Below, one piece after another: positions 54,213 through 64,000 of a stretch of 64,000 nt of DNA. Origin of the DNA: Halocatena marina (GTDB lineage: Archaea > Halobacteriota > Halobacteria > Halobacteriales > Haloarculaceae). The notes below the pieces were generated by a model. It made no database searches. It was not told the origin of the DNA and was given only the letters and a program-made list of their open reading frames with translations. Position 1 is the stretch's first letter. Each line of letters starts with the position of its first letter. The translations under genes were made by a program, and so were the position numbers. Location: the NCBI RefSeq assembly GCF_025913575.1, contig NZ_CP109785.1, forward strand, positions 558,001 to 622,000. Direction: 5' to 3'.

Positions 54213-55700
54213 TCACTCCCCTTGTGGTGGTGGTGGGTAGAACAGCTTTTCTCGGAGGAATGGCTCAGCACGCCGCCGGAGAATGTACGCGCCAGTCAGC
54301 ATCGTTGGAAGCAGGAAGATGAGTGTAAAGAGGCTCACGCGCGAGACCATTATCGTGCTCCCGAGCACGTCGACAGGGATGCGCTGAATGTCGACAGCGA
54401 TCATCCACGTCAATACGACGAACGGCGTGGCGAGCACGGCGTTCCAGAGGCCGGGTCGCACGCGATATCCGTGTTCGTAGCGGTCACTCCACGGAGCGGA
54501 TGTGAGGTCTCGACACATTGCCATCACGCTCCACAGTAGTCCACTTATCAGCGCGAGTCCGAGCAGGAAGTTCACGATCATTCCGAGATGGAGTGGACCA
54601 AGCGTGAACTGACCAACCCACGGGGTCGGGGTGGCACTACCACCCGCAATAACTAGCTCTTGGAATGACCCCTTTCCGCCCCACTCGGTAAACAGTACCA
54701 CGACGCCGATGAGCATCCCAAATCCGACGCCCATCCACGTTGGGCGACTTGGAACTGAATCTTCGTCAGTAGATATCAATACCCGAGCTCCGTTTCCAAA
54801 CACGGACGGGAGCATGAGGAAGAAGCCCGCAAATACGAAGACAGAGGCGAAAGAAAACGCAATTCCGCCATCTCTTGCTCCCATGGCTGTTCCCATGAAG
54901 ATGAGCACAAGGCTAAAGATGTTTGCACCGGCGATTGGCCAGACTCGATCCCTGCCAGCTGGCTTGTACCGTTCTCTCGATCGGGGTGACTCGAACGGTA
55001 GCGGCGAGACGAGTTCGTAGCTCGTGTAGCTTATTATGAGCGCTGTAAGAACGAACCCAAGCCCTGTCCCTGGGTTTTGTTGTGGCGCGTACGCGACCCC
55101 AAGCGCTGGAGCGGCCTGTGTGAACGCGAGAATGAGTATGATCGCGGCACCGAGACGAATACTCGTCGGCGATGTCGCTATCCCGGCAAACCGCTCTCGC
55201 GTGATCGAAATCGAGTCTGCAGGAGACTGTGTGAGCAGTCGAACGAAGAGCTCGAACGTATCTCTGAGCTGGTCGGCTGCCCACTCAAGCTGTTCTCGGA
55301 TTGTGGGGTCGACGCGCTCAGCGCTCGATGTGCGCTCACGTTCACGCGTTCGGGTTCGTGCCCTTCGTCCCGCACGTGCTCGTCGCTGCCAAGCGTCGGC
55401 TTTGTCGGACTGGCGCTGCTGTTTCCACTGTTCACCGAAGCCCGCTCCTGCTCCTGCCCCCTGCGTCGATTCGCTGTGCCCGTTCTTCTGCACTTGCCCG
55501 TGTTGGTCGTACTGGGCGCGCTGTACTGGGTCCATCAACACCTCCTTAGCCTCGCGGATCTCCATGATCTTTTCTCGGGCGTCCGGCTCGTCACTCACGT
55601 CCGGATGGTGTTGTTTGACCTGCTCGCGGTAGGCTTGCTTTATTTCCGTCTCGGTGGCCTCCGGACCGACCCCGAGAAGCTCATAGTACGATTCGGTCAT
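54213..55700 (-). CDS. J-domain protein with eight-helix membrane region
   Basis: The 495-residue protein starts with a J domain (residues about 3-65, HPD at 32-34). A charged linker follows (about 70-145), with an Arg-rich stretch RRARAGRRARTRTRERERT. About eight membrane segments run from residue 180 to the end. There is no zinc-finger or client-binding domain, so it is not a DnaJ. It follows the Hsp70-like gene by 45 bp on the same strand, so the two are probably one operon, with this protein recruiting the Hsp70 to the membrane. Confidence 0.83.
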   Translation of the reverse strand: MTESYYELLGVGPEATETEIKQAYREQVKQHHPDVSDEPDAREKIMEIREAKEVLMDPVQRAQYDQHGQVQKNGHSESTQGAGAGAGFGEQWKQQRQSDKADAWQRRARAGRRARTRTRERERTSSAERVDPTIREQLEWAADQLRDTFELFVRLLTQSPADSISITRERFAGIATSPTSIRLGAAIILILAFTQAAPALGVAYAPQQNPGTGLGFVLTALIISYTSYELVSPLPFESPRSRERYKPAGRDRVWPIAGANIFSLVLIFMGTAMGARDGGIAFSFASVFVFAGFFLMLPSVFGNGARVLISTDEDSVPSRPTWMGVGFGMLIGVVVLFTEWGGKGSFQELVIAGGSATPTPWVGQFTLGPLHLGMIVNFLLGLALISGLLWSVMAMCRDLTSAPWSDRYEHGYRVRPGLWNAVLATPFVVLTWMIAVDIQRIPVDVLGSTIMVSRVSLFTLIFLLPTMLTGAYILRRRAEPFLREKLFYPPPPQGE

Positions 55701-55745
55701 TCTGATCGGACGATGGATGTGTCACTGGTGGTGATGGATGTTCGG

Positions 55746-57332
55746 CTACTGTATCTCTGGGAGGTTTTGCTGCATGATCGAAAGCTCCTTGTCGGTAAAG
55801 CCGAAAACCGACTGGATCTCGATCTCATCGCCGATTTCGTGATCGACGTCCCTCGCGCTTACGTTCAAGATTCCGTTTTCATCGAGCATGAATTTGACCT
55901 CGATGTTCGCTACTCCTTCCGGTCGCTTCGGGAGTGGACCAAGCTCAAACTCATCGAGAAGCTCGTTCTCTTCGAGCCGGTCGCTGTCTCCCTGATAGAC
56001 CGGGATTTCGATTTCGGTCTGACTGTCCTGTGCTGTTGTTGTCATATAGGAATTCCGAACCGGGATCGGGGTATTGCGTTCGATAATGACGTGATAGTAC
56101 GGTTCATTGTTTTCTAAATCGATTAATCCGACGCCCAGCGACTGTGGGGCAACGTCGAGTAACACCGTATTGTTGACTGTCTGAGTCGCAGGCGTCCGTT
56201 CGGTGTTCGCAGTCGGTGCTGTTGTGCCTCCTGGGGTAGAGGCCGGAAGAATCTCGTGGTTGATGATCGCTGCCTGTGCGGCTGCGCCAATAGCAACGGC
56301 TTCGTCAGGGTTGATCCGCTTTGAGGGCTCTCGATCAAAATACTCCGTGATGCGCTTTTTAATCTGTGGCATCCGTGTTGCTCCGCCAACGAGAAGAATC
56401 TCATCGATCGATCGTTCGCTGTAGCCAGCTTCTTCGAACAACGCCTCACAAAGATTGATCGTCTTATCGAGGAGATCGCGGGTCATACGCTCGAACGTAT
56501 CGCGTCGAAGCGTCGCCTCAATATCGTACGTATCTCCTTCGAATTCTAAAAACGGGATCGTAATCGTTGCTGTTTGTCGTGTCGAGAGGTCGTGTTTGGC
56601 CTGCTGGGCAGCGTCGAATATCCGCTCTTCGGCAGCCAGAGTGCCCTCAATCGAGATACCATGCTCGCGTTCAATTCGCTCTTCGAGCCATTCGACGATG
56701 GCCATATCCCAGTCGTCGCCGCCCAGTTGCGTATCGCCGTTGGTCGCCACGACTTCGAAAATACCGCTGTCGATCTCGATCAGCGAACTATCGAACGTCC
56801 CACCGCCAAGGTCGTAGACGAGAACGGTTTTGTCCCTGGCTGTCTGCAGCCCGTACGCAAGGCACGCCGCTGTCGGCTCGTTTATGATTCGGTCGGCATC
56901 GAATCCGGCGAGTGCACCCGCATGTTTGGTTGCCTGCCGTTGGCGGTCGTTGAAGTACGCTGGCACAGTGATGACCGCGCTTTCGATCGTCTGCCCAAGA
57001 TACGCTTCAGCGTCCTGTTTCAGCTTTTTGAGGATGATCCCCGACAGTTCCTCGGGTGTGAATTCGTAATTTCTCCCTCCGATGAGTATTGTCTGATCAC
57101 TCCCCATGTAGCGTTTGACTGAGAAGACAGTCCGTTTTGGATGGTTGACTGCCTGATTCGTCGCCTGCTTACCGACAAGAGCCTTTTCGGCGCGACTGTC
57201 GAACGCGACAACGGACGGAGTGGTACGATCACCGGTCACGTTCGGCAGAATGTCAATATTGCCTCCTTCAGCGTGCGCGATCGCACTATTGGTCGTGCCA
57301 AGATCGATTCCAATGGTTGGTGTCCCTGTCAT
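55746..57332 (-). CDS. Lidless Hsp70-like chaperone
   Basis: The 528-residue protein has a complete Hsp70 nucleotide-binding domain: GIDLGTTNSAIA, VYDLGGGTFDSSL and LVGGATRMP. The linker is VLLDVAPQSLGV, and the beta-sandwich substrate domain is present (LPKRPEGVANIEVKFMLDENGILNVSA). It ends shortly after this, so most or all of the 100-residue helical lid and tail of DnaK are absent. A canonical DnaK presumably exists elsewhere. Its partner is the membrane J-protein encoded 45 bp downstream. Confidence 0.85.
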   Translation of the reverse strand: MTGTPTIGIDLGTTNSAIAHAEGGNIDILPNVTGDRTTPSVVAFDSRAEKALVGKQATNQAVNHPKRTVFSVKRYMGSDQTILIGGRNYEFTPEELSGIILKKLKQDAEAYLGQTIESAVITVPAYFNDRQRQATKHAGALAGFDADRIINEPTAACLAYGLQTARDKTVLVYDLGGGTFDSSLIEIDSGIFEVVATNGDTQLGGDDWDMAIVEWLEERIEREHGISIEGTLAAEERIFDAAQQAKHDLSTRQTATITIPFLEFEGDTYDIEATLRRDTFERMTRDLLDKTINLCEALFEEAGYSERSIDEILLVGGATRMPQIKKRITEYFDREPSKRINPDEAVAIGAAAQAAIINHEILPASTPGGTTAPTANTERTPATQTVNNTVLLDVAPQSLGVGLIDLENNEPYYHVIIERNTPIPVRNSYMTTTAQDSQTEIEIPVYQGDSDRLEENELLDEFELGPLPKRPEGVANIEVKFMLDENGILNVSARDVDHEIGDEIEIQSVFGFTDKELSIMQQNLPEIQ

Positions 57333-57673
57333 AGGTGTTCACAGATGTCTCCATTCCGTCCCGTCCGTCTCCGTACCATGTGCGTCTCTATTATTGTTAC
57401 CGTACATTGACGGTATTGGTTCGACGGCCTGAAGACAGTCGTCTCCTGATCGTCCGCATACGGTATCGCGAACAATCTGGCGACCATCACGACGGCCGAT
57501 ACTACCACACGAGGACATAACGATCATAAATTAGTAGGTTACGATGATGCCCTTTCGCGACATATCTTGCGGACGTTTTACTGGGGTGGGTCGTTTGGAT
57601 CGCATTGAGCGTCGTACACTTCTCAAATCTTCGTTCACCATTACTCTTGATATTTCAGACGTATCAATTAGTG
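57333..57673. other. Intergenic region upstream of the Hsp70 gene
   Basis: About 340 bp with a few short frames but no family features. The Hsp70 promoter should lie within the first 100 bp. No RNA gene or repeat was seen. Confidence 0.45.
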
Positions 57674-59029
57674 TCACTGTTTGTACTGATCCGCTTGGAT
57701 CTGCACGTATCGCCCGCTCCGGTACCCGAATTTCGTCCATTCGTACCTGCCGAGGAGACCGAGTCCAGAAATGCCGGATGTCAGGGCATCGAAGGTGTGG
57801 TATCCGCCGTTCCTCATCATTTTGTTAACGTTCCTGAATGTACGGTCCCAGTCGGCCGGTTCGTAGTCGCGGACCACGTCGGCAAGCGCGACGTTTCGCA
57901 GAATCTCGTCCCCAATGGTGTGCTTCCATTCCGAATTGTATGCACGCAGCGCACCGAGGGCAGCGAGACGGCCTGCGATTTTCCCGGTACGGACTGCGAC
58001 GTGATCGCCGCCTTCGTGAAACGCCGATGTCGCGCCCATCGCTCCGCCAACCACAGCAATGTTCGCTTTCGTTGGTGAATCGATGGGTCGCGTCGAGGAG
58101 ATTGGATAGGTTTCTGTCCCGCCCCGTTTCCCCCGGTCTTCGACGAGCGGAAACGCTTCTTCGATGTCGTACTCGTCACCGTACTCACGTTCGAGCAGAC
58201 GTCGAATGTACTCCGAACCGGCGGGGACAGTCTCGTCAGTGCTTTGAAGTAGGGCGTAGGATGTGGGGTCTTCGATGGTCGAGAGATCGAGACCGATCGG
58301 CATCGTCAGCCCAACGCGGGCGACAGTGCCATCGTTCGGGAACACCCACGGGTACGCCGTGTGTCCGGGCATCGCGCCCCACCAGAACTTGAGCATGTCC
58401 TCCTCGAACACTTCGTCCGGAAACTCCCGGTACTCCTGATAGGCAATGTGGTTCGCCCGTGGTGAGGCGAGCTTTTCGATCGTCCCGTCTGGAAGGAGTG
58501 AATCGAGCACCCGATTTGTGACGGTGCGTTGGGGCCCGTCCGCGAGAATCAGGTATTCTGCTTTGAGGGTCGCTCCGTCTCGAAGCGTTAGAGTGTGCCC
58601 GCTTTTTGCATCGACATCGATGCTCTGAACGCCGTTGCCGACGCGATAGTCGGCTCCGGCGGTCTCAGCACGCTCGCGTAACCAGTCGTCAAAGCGCGCC
58701 CGATTGAACGTAAATCCGAAGTTCGGATACGAACTCGTCATTCGCGTCGATCGGAGCGTTACGGTTTCGTTTGGCCCGTAGAAGGTCGTTCCATTCAGCT
58801 CACGACACTTTACCGACTCCGGAACTTCATCCGGACGCATATCCATGAGATCAACCCAGTAATCGAGCATCCCTGCTGCGTCTGTCGAGTCCGGTCCCGG
58901 GCCGTCGCGGTCAGCGCGAGGGACTCCTTTCTCGATGATTACGGTGTCAGCGTCTTCCTCTGCTGCCGCTCTTCCCGCCGAGGTGCCCGCCGGTCCACCA
59001 CCCACGACGGCCACGTCCACGCGTTCCAT
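57674..59029 (-). CDS. Geranylgeranyl-reductase-family FAD protein
   Basis: The ATG at 59029 (MERVDVAVVGGGPAGTSAGRAAA) gives 451 residues. The FAD motif is at residues 7-20, and further conserved elements are FNRARFDDWLRE, LILADGP and GGAMGATSAFHEGGDH. This pattern fits the archaeal geranylgeranyl reductase and digeranylgeranylglycerophospholipid reductase family, which saturates lipid chains. The role within the family is not certain. The 162-bp in-frame extension upstream looks non-coding. Confidence 0.85.
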   Translation of the reverse strand: MERVDVAVVGGGPAGTSAGRAAAEEDADTVIIEKGVPRADRDGPGPDSTDAAGMLDYWVDLMDMRPDEVPESVKCRELNGTTFYGPNETVTLRSTRMTSSYPNFGFTFNRARFDDWLRERAETAGADYRVGNGVQSIDVDAKSGHTLTLRDGATLKAEYLILADGPQRTVTNRVLDSLLPDGTIEKLASPRANHIAYQEYREFPDEVFEEDMLKFWWGAMPGHTAYPWVFPNDGTVARVGLTMPIGLDLSTIEDPTSYALLQSTDETVPAGSEYIRRLLEREYGDEYDIEEAFPLVEDRGKRGGTETYPISSTRPIDSPTKANIAVVGGAMGATSAFHEGGDHVAVRTGKIAGRLAALGALRAYNSEWKHTIGDEILRNVALADVVRDYEPADWDRTFRNVNKMMRNGGYHTFDALTSGISGLGLLGRYEWTKFGYRSGRYVQIQADQYKQ

Positions 59030-59204
59030 AGCAATGATGCTCACACCGAACGAGAAAACGGCTTCGCTCCGACGGCACGGCGCGAACGAATCTCTCTCAT
59101 CTGCACGAATCACCATATCTGCTTTCATCTCTGACAGATATGACAGCAAATAGCACTGTACTCGGTGGCCGAGAGATTCAAGACGGTTCATCTCCCGTTG
59201 ATGA

Positions 59205-60122
59205 ATGATGCGGCACGATCACCTCATCAGCGCAAAACAGTTGTCGCGGGCCGACATTGACACGGTGCTCGACCGTGCCGCCGACATCGCCCGTAGTCCT
59301 CCTGACGTCAATCAGTACGCCGACACCATTCTCGGTCTCCTTTTCTTCGAACCGAGTACGCGGACGAAAATGAGCTTCGATAGCGCGATGAAGCGTCTCG
59401 GCGGAACGACGGTTGACATGGGAACCGTCGAATCATCGAGCGTCAAGAAAGGCGAGAGTCTCGCGGACACCGTTCGTGTCATCGAGGGATACGCTGACGC
59501 GCTCGTTCTTCGCCACCCGAGTGAGGGTGCAGCGAAGATGGCGAGTGAGTTTGTCGACGTACCCATCATCAACGCTGGCGACGGTGCCGGACAACACCCG
59601 ACGCAGACGCTACTCGATCTGTACACCATCCGCGAGAACGTCGGCTTCGATGATCTCTCGATCGGTATCATGGGCGATCTGAAATACGGACGGACCGTCC
59701 ACTCGCTGTCACACGCACTAACGAACGTGGATGCCAGACAGCATTTCATCAGCCCAGAGAGCCTCCGTCTGCCGCGCTCGGTTCGGTACGATCTTCACGA
59801 AATCGGGGCGAACGTGCGTGAACACACGGGTCTCGATGACGTTCTCTCCACGCTCGATGTGCTCTATGTGACACGCATTCAGCGCGAGCGCTTTCCTGAC
59901 GAGAACGAGTACCGGCAGGTCGCCGGTCAGTATCGCATTACTGCTGAGCTTCTCGCGGACGCAAACGATGATCTCATCGTGATGCATCCGCTTCCGCGCG
60001 TCGACGAAATCGCCCCCGATGTCGACGAAACGGAACACGCACAATACTTCCAACAAGCGCACAACGGCATCCCGGTGCGGATGGCACTTCTCGATCTGAT
60101 GCTCGGCGGTGAGACACAATGA
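59205..60122 (+). CDS. pyrB: Aspartate carbamoyltransferase catalytic subunit
   Basis: The 305-residue protein has the carbamoyl-phosphate motif [20 protein letters not shown] and the aspartate loop [10 protein letters not shown]. It makes carbamoyl-aspartate in pyrimidine synthesis. Either ATG at 59205 or 59208 could be used. Its stop overlaps the pyrI start by 4 bp (ATGA). Confidence 0.94.
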   Translation: MMRHDHLISAKQLSRADIDTVLDRAADIARSPPDVNQYADTILGLLFFEPSTRTKMSFDSAMKRLGGTTVDMGTVESSSVKKGESLADTVRVIEGYADALVLRHPSEGAAKMASEFVDVPIINAGDGAGQHPTQTLLDLYTIRENVGFDDLSIGIMGDLKYGRTVHSLSHALTNVDARQHFISPESLRLPRSVRYDLHEIGANVREHTGLDDVLSTLDVLYVTRIQRERFPDENEYRQVAGQYRITAELLADANDDLIVMHPLPRVDEIAPDVDETEHAQYFQQAHNGIPVRMALLDLMLGGETQ

Positions 60123-60586
60123 GTGAAAACGACCGCGAACTCCGCGTCAGCAAGATTCGGAACGGTACTGTCATCGACCACGTTCCCGGTGGACAAGCAC
60201 TCAAGGTACTTGCAATCCTCGGTATCGACGGCTCTGGCGGCGAAGCTGTCAGTATCGGAATGAACGTCCCAAGCGAGAAACTCGGACGAAAGGATATCGT
60301 GAAAGTCGAGAGTCACGAACTGAGCCAGAACGAAGTGGACGTGATCTCTCTTATTGCACCCGAAGCCTCGATCAATATCATCCGCGACTTCGATGTCGTC
60401 GAGAAGAGCCGCGTCATCCGACCGGACCTTGTGACCGAAGTCATCGCGTGTCCGAACCGAAACTGCATCACGACGCGAAACGAACCTGTCGATTCGGAGT
60501 TCGACGTGCTTGAGGATGGCGTGCGGTGTGTCTACTGTGATACCATCGTGCGCGAAGATCTGACCGACCACATCGCTACCGATTGA
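60119..60586 (+). CDS. pyrI: Aspartate carbamoyltransferase regulatory subunit
   Basis: The 155-residue protein has the nucleotide-binding N-domain ([16 protein letters not shown], where a Lys/Arg pattern contacts the nucleotide). The C-terminal zinc site has four Cys (CPNRNC and CVYC). The 4-bp overlap with pyrB ensures coupled synthesis of the holoenzyme. Confidence 0.94.
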   Translation: MSENDRELRVSKIRNGTVIDHVPGGQALKVLAILGIDGSGGEAVSIGMNVPSEKLGRKDIVKVESHELSQNEVDVISLIAPEASINIIRDFDVVEKSRVIRPDLVTEVIACPNRNCITTRNEPVDSEFDVLEDGVRCVYCDTIVREDLTDHIATD

Positions 60587-60676
60587 ATCCATCTCGTATT
60601 TAAAAGAAGCGTGTGAATCGCTCGATCAGTTAGTGTAGCGTAACGATTGAACGGCTCCATCTCGATATTCCCATAG

Positions 60677-61321
60677 ATGATCGAGAAAAACGCTGTCCGT
60701 CACTCGTACGACGAGATCGCGGACACGTATGCCACACAGCGGTCTGAAAACAGTCCTGATACGGAGCTGCTCGCACAGTTTCTCGATACGCTCTCTGAAC
60801 CGACCCGTATTCTCGACGCCGGCTGCGGGCCGGGAATCCCAGTTCTGCCTCGAATTAGCGCTGTGACAACGGCGATCGGCGTCGACGTCTCACGCGAACA
60901 GCTGCGGCTGGCCGAGGAGAACGCTCCCGATGCGCTCCTCCTCCAGAGCGATATGACAGACCTCCCGTTCGACGACGGAGTCTTCGATGCCGTCATTGCG
61001 TGTTGGTCGTTGATTCACATCCCGATGGATGACCATCAAGCGGTCATCGACGAGTTTGCTCGTGTTCTTCGTCCCCACGGACGGCTGCTCGTCTGCGAAG
61101 GAACTGACGAGTGGATCGGTGACAATCCGGATTGGCTCGAGAGCGGCGTTGCGATGCAGTGGAACATTGCTGGAGCAAGCGCAACACGAGCCCAATTGCA
61201 CAACGCCGGTTTTACCATCAGTGACAGCTGGGGTGTCCCAGAGCCGCTGGGATCCGAGTCTGATTCGGACGGAAATGACGACTTGCCGTGGACGTTTTTC
61301 GCTGCACGCCTCGATACGTAG
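60677..61321 (+). CDS. Class I SAM-dependent methyltransferase
   Basis: The 214-residue protein has motif I LDAGCGPGIPV, the acidic motif GVDVSREQL and motif IV ACWSLIHIPMDDH. It resembles small-molecule methyltransferases of the UbiE/Methyltransf_11 group. There is no clear operon with pyrI (90 bp gap). Substrate unknown. Confidence 0.85.
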   Translation: MIEKNAVRHSYDEIADTYATQRSENSPDTELLAQFLDTLSEPTRILDAGCGPGIPVLPRISAVTTAIGVDVSREQLRLAEENAPDALLLQSDMTDLPFDDGVFDAVIACWSLIHIPMDDHQAVIDEFARVLRPHGRLLVCEGTDEWIGDNPDWLESGVAMQWNIAGASATRAQLHNAGFTISDSWGVPEPLGSESDSDGNDDLPWTFFAARLDT

Positions 61322-61362
61322 CTTCCGGTCGCTCCCGAACCACCACGAACGCTTATTACTAA

Positions 61363-62802
<1,440 letters not shown>

Positions 62803-62821
62803 GTAGAAAAAGACTTGTTAT

Positions 62822-62914
62822 ATGCCCTCGTTACTGCAGTTGATGTCCAAGAAAGCACTTGTTGTGTTTGTATTGGTCGCAGTTACCGCCGCCGCGATCG
62901 TTGTAAAACGATAA
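62822..62914 (+). CDS. Possible 30-residue membrane microprotein
   Basis: The frame opens MPSLLQLMSKKALVVF and continues with a hydrophobic stretch to IVVKR. It is a single membrane helix flanked by basic residues. It lies 19 bp after the thiC stop, so it may be on the same transcript. A second ATG 21 bp inside is an alternative start. Confidence 0.4.
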   Translation: MPSLLQLMSKKALVVFVLVAVTAAAIVVKR

Positions 62915-62925
62915 TCGCAGTTCTT

Positions 62926-62944
62926 AGCCGCGGTCACCGCGGCT
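62926..62944. terminator. GC-rich hairpin
   Basis: AGCCGCGG and CCGCGGCT form a perfect 8-bp stem with a 3-nt loop. It sits after the putative microprotein and before the following gene. It could terminate or stabilise the thiC transcript. Confidence 0.4.
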
Positions 62945-63016
62945 TCGTAATTCACGAGGTGTCAAATACCGGTGGTACCTTGTGTGAACTGTTCACTTCA
63001 CTGATCCCACGAACGA

Positions 63017-63874
63017 ATGACTTACCCCGCGGTCTCGCGAATCGCGGGTATGTACGGCGTCGTCACCCGTAACGAAGAGGAGCTGACGTGGCCGGAGTTC
63101 GAGTATGCCTTCTACGAGGCAAAATCCGTCGCCGGTCGAGCTGCTTCTCCGCAGCCGAATGCAGTGAACATGGTCTCTTGTTTCGCCGATAACGCCGCTG
63201 CGCGTGACAATCCAGATCTCGTACCCGTGAGCGAATCAGGCGAGCGCGCTACCCGCGAGCAGCCGTATTTCGATTGGGCGTACGTCTGCCCGACCCACGA
63301 GCGCTACCGCGACGGTCTCCTTGAGATGATCGAAGAGTGTGCAGCCGTCAACGGCGATGTCCGTCTCGATGATGTGGGATTTCCGCGGTCGGAATACTGT
63401 CACTGCGAGCGGTGTGAACGTGCCTTTTCAGAAAGCGAGTACGACGATCGCTTTGCGTGGCGAGCGTCGGTCATCGAATCGTTCGTTGCCCAAGCCCGCG
63501 AACGGGTTCCTGGGCGGCTGTACCTCACGCTCTACCCAGATCCGTATCCGGGCCATCTCTACGAACGAACCGGAATCGATGTATCAGCGCTCGATAGCGT
63601 CGATGAGTTCGTCGTTCCAATCTACGACATGGCGTACTCGACTACTTACTGGCTCGAAGTTCTCGCCAACGGTTTTGTCGACAAACTCACAACACCATTC
63701 AGCATCGAACTGTACGCTGTGAACGTCGAGATTGACAATCTCATTACGGCGAGTGAGGTTGCACAGGCCTACGCGAAGGATGTCTTCTTTGGCTACGACG
63801 CGAGCAACGCACGAGCGACACTCCGGCGAATGGATGCGCAGGCGCGAGAAGGAAAGTCACACGGCCCCGACTAG
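63017..63874 (+). CDS. Conserved soluble protein of unknown function
   Basis: The 285-residue protein has no signal peptide or membrane segment. It contains a CHCERCERAF cysteine cluster (residues about 128-137). Repeated Asp/Tyr/Trp-rich segments, such as YLTLYPDPYPG and VPIYDMAYSTTYW, suggest a TIM-barrel-like glycoside-hydrolase-type fold. I cannot assign a function. The last 126 bp of the window hold no recognisable gene. Confidence 0.6.
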   Translation: MTYPAVSRIAGMYGVVTRNEEELTWPEFEYAFYEAKSVAGRAASPQPNAVNMVSCFADNAAARDNPDLVPVSESGERATREQPYFDWAYVCPTHERYRDGLLEMIEECAAVNGDVRLDDVGFPRSEYCHCERCERAFSESEYDDRFAWRASVIESFVAQARERVPGRLYLTLYPDPYPGHLYERTGIDVSALDSVDEFVVPIYDMAYSTTYWLEVLANGFVDKLTTPFSIELYAVNVEIDNLITASEVAQAYAKDVFFGYDASNARATLRRMDAQAREGKSHGPD

Positions 63875-64000
63875 CCGCGAAATCTGCTTGATTCCTTCTA
63901 TATTCCCCACAAGATACTTACCAACAACCCACTCTGTTCTATATGAATCGGGCGTCGTGATACGCTCTCTGCCAAGACTGACATTCACGAGGTCTCGCGT

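Overview
The window is chromosomal DNA of a haloarchaeon (class Halobacteria). Evidence: acidic proteins, a Tat-type lipoprotein substrate-binding protein, a Bat-type HTH regulator, a HalX response regulator, a SAMP2-type ubiquitin-like protein, archaeal RNase J, a prenyl synthase, an archaeal PyrB/PyrI pair, a DUF1931 histone-like protein and several small zinc-finger proteins typical of haloarchaea. GC looks moderate for the group. The genus cannot be named from the sequence. No tRNA, rRNA, CRISPR or intact insertion sequence was found.

Positions 1-18.9 kb hold a catabolic island for a sugar or sugar acid. Its parts are a GH31 alpha-glycosidase (cut by the window edge), an enolase-superfamily sugar-acid dehydratase, a D-2-hydroxyacid dehydrogenase, two ABC sugar permeases, a two-subunit UxaA/SuyAB-family lyase, an LDH2/ComC-family dehydrogenase, a Tat lipoprotein sugar-binding protein, a DHDPS-type 2-keto-3-deoxy aldolase, a C3-type aldehyde dehydrogenase, a Gfo/Idh sugar dehydrogenase, a YeiH-family (UPF0324) exporter with a tiny coupled membrane partner, a Bat-type regulator and a large two-domain hydrolase. 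SuyAB-like, ComC-like and D-2-hydroxyacid dehydrogenase genes beside a UPF0324 exporter match the bacterial sulfolactate racemisation and desulfonation module. The dehydrogenase, dehydratase, aldolase and aldehyde dehydrogenase match an Entner-Doudoroff-type route that would yield sulfolactaldehyde. My main proposal is therefore a complete archaeal sulfo-Entner-Doudoroff pathway: sulfoquinovose to sulfogluconate to KDSG, then pyruvate plus sulfolactaldehyde, then sulfolactate, then pyruvate plus sulfite, with sulfite export. It would be assembled from haloarchaeal families that differ from the bacterial ones. This is inferred from gene content. A xylose- or uronate-type pathway is the main alternative.

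Positions 19-30.8 kb are housekeeping and small haloarchaeal genes: DUF5783, an ArsR-like zinc protein, NifU C-terminal domain, two phosphohexomutases, RpiA, DUF1931, LarB, two paralogous zinc-finger microproteins, GIY-YIG, GNAT, SAMP2, a thioesterase and a BNR-repeat protein. A lone formyltransferase-like gene has a substituted active-site Asn.

Positions 31-42.5 kb hold cysteine synthase, DUF488, a LeuA-like/CaiB pair of unknown pathway, asparaginase, DUF1028, a candidate small structured RNA, PadR, and a RimK-like ligase/aspartyl-protease fusion divergent from an AstE/AspA deacylase. Positions 42.7-46.3 kb are the succinate dehydrogenase operon sdhCDBA, followed by an AbrB-like pseudogene and a GlmU-like enzyme.

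Positions 48-50.3 kb form an HxlR regulator / VOC dioxygenase / esterase unit resembling the bacterial MhqR-type quinone detoxification genes, with two 12-bp palindromes between the divergent genes. Positions 50.4-64 kb hold a HalX response regulator, RNase J with a prenyl diphosphate synthase, a probable double-hairpin H/ACA guide RNA, a lidless Hsp70 with a polytopic membrane J-protein, a geranylgeranyl-reductase-family protein, pyrBI, a methyltransferase, thiC and an unrecognised soluble protein.
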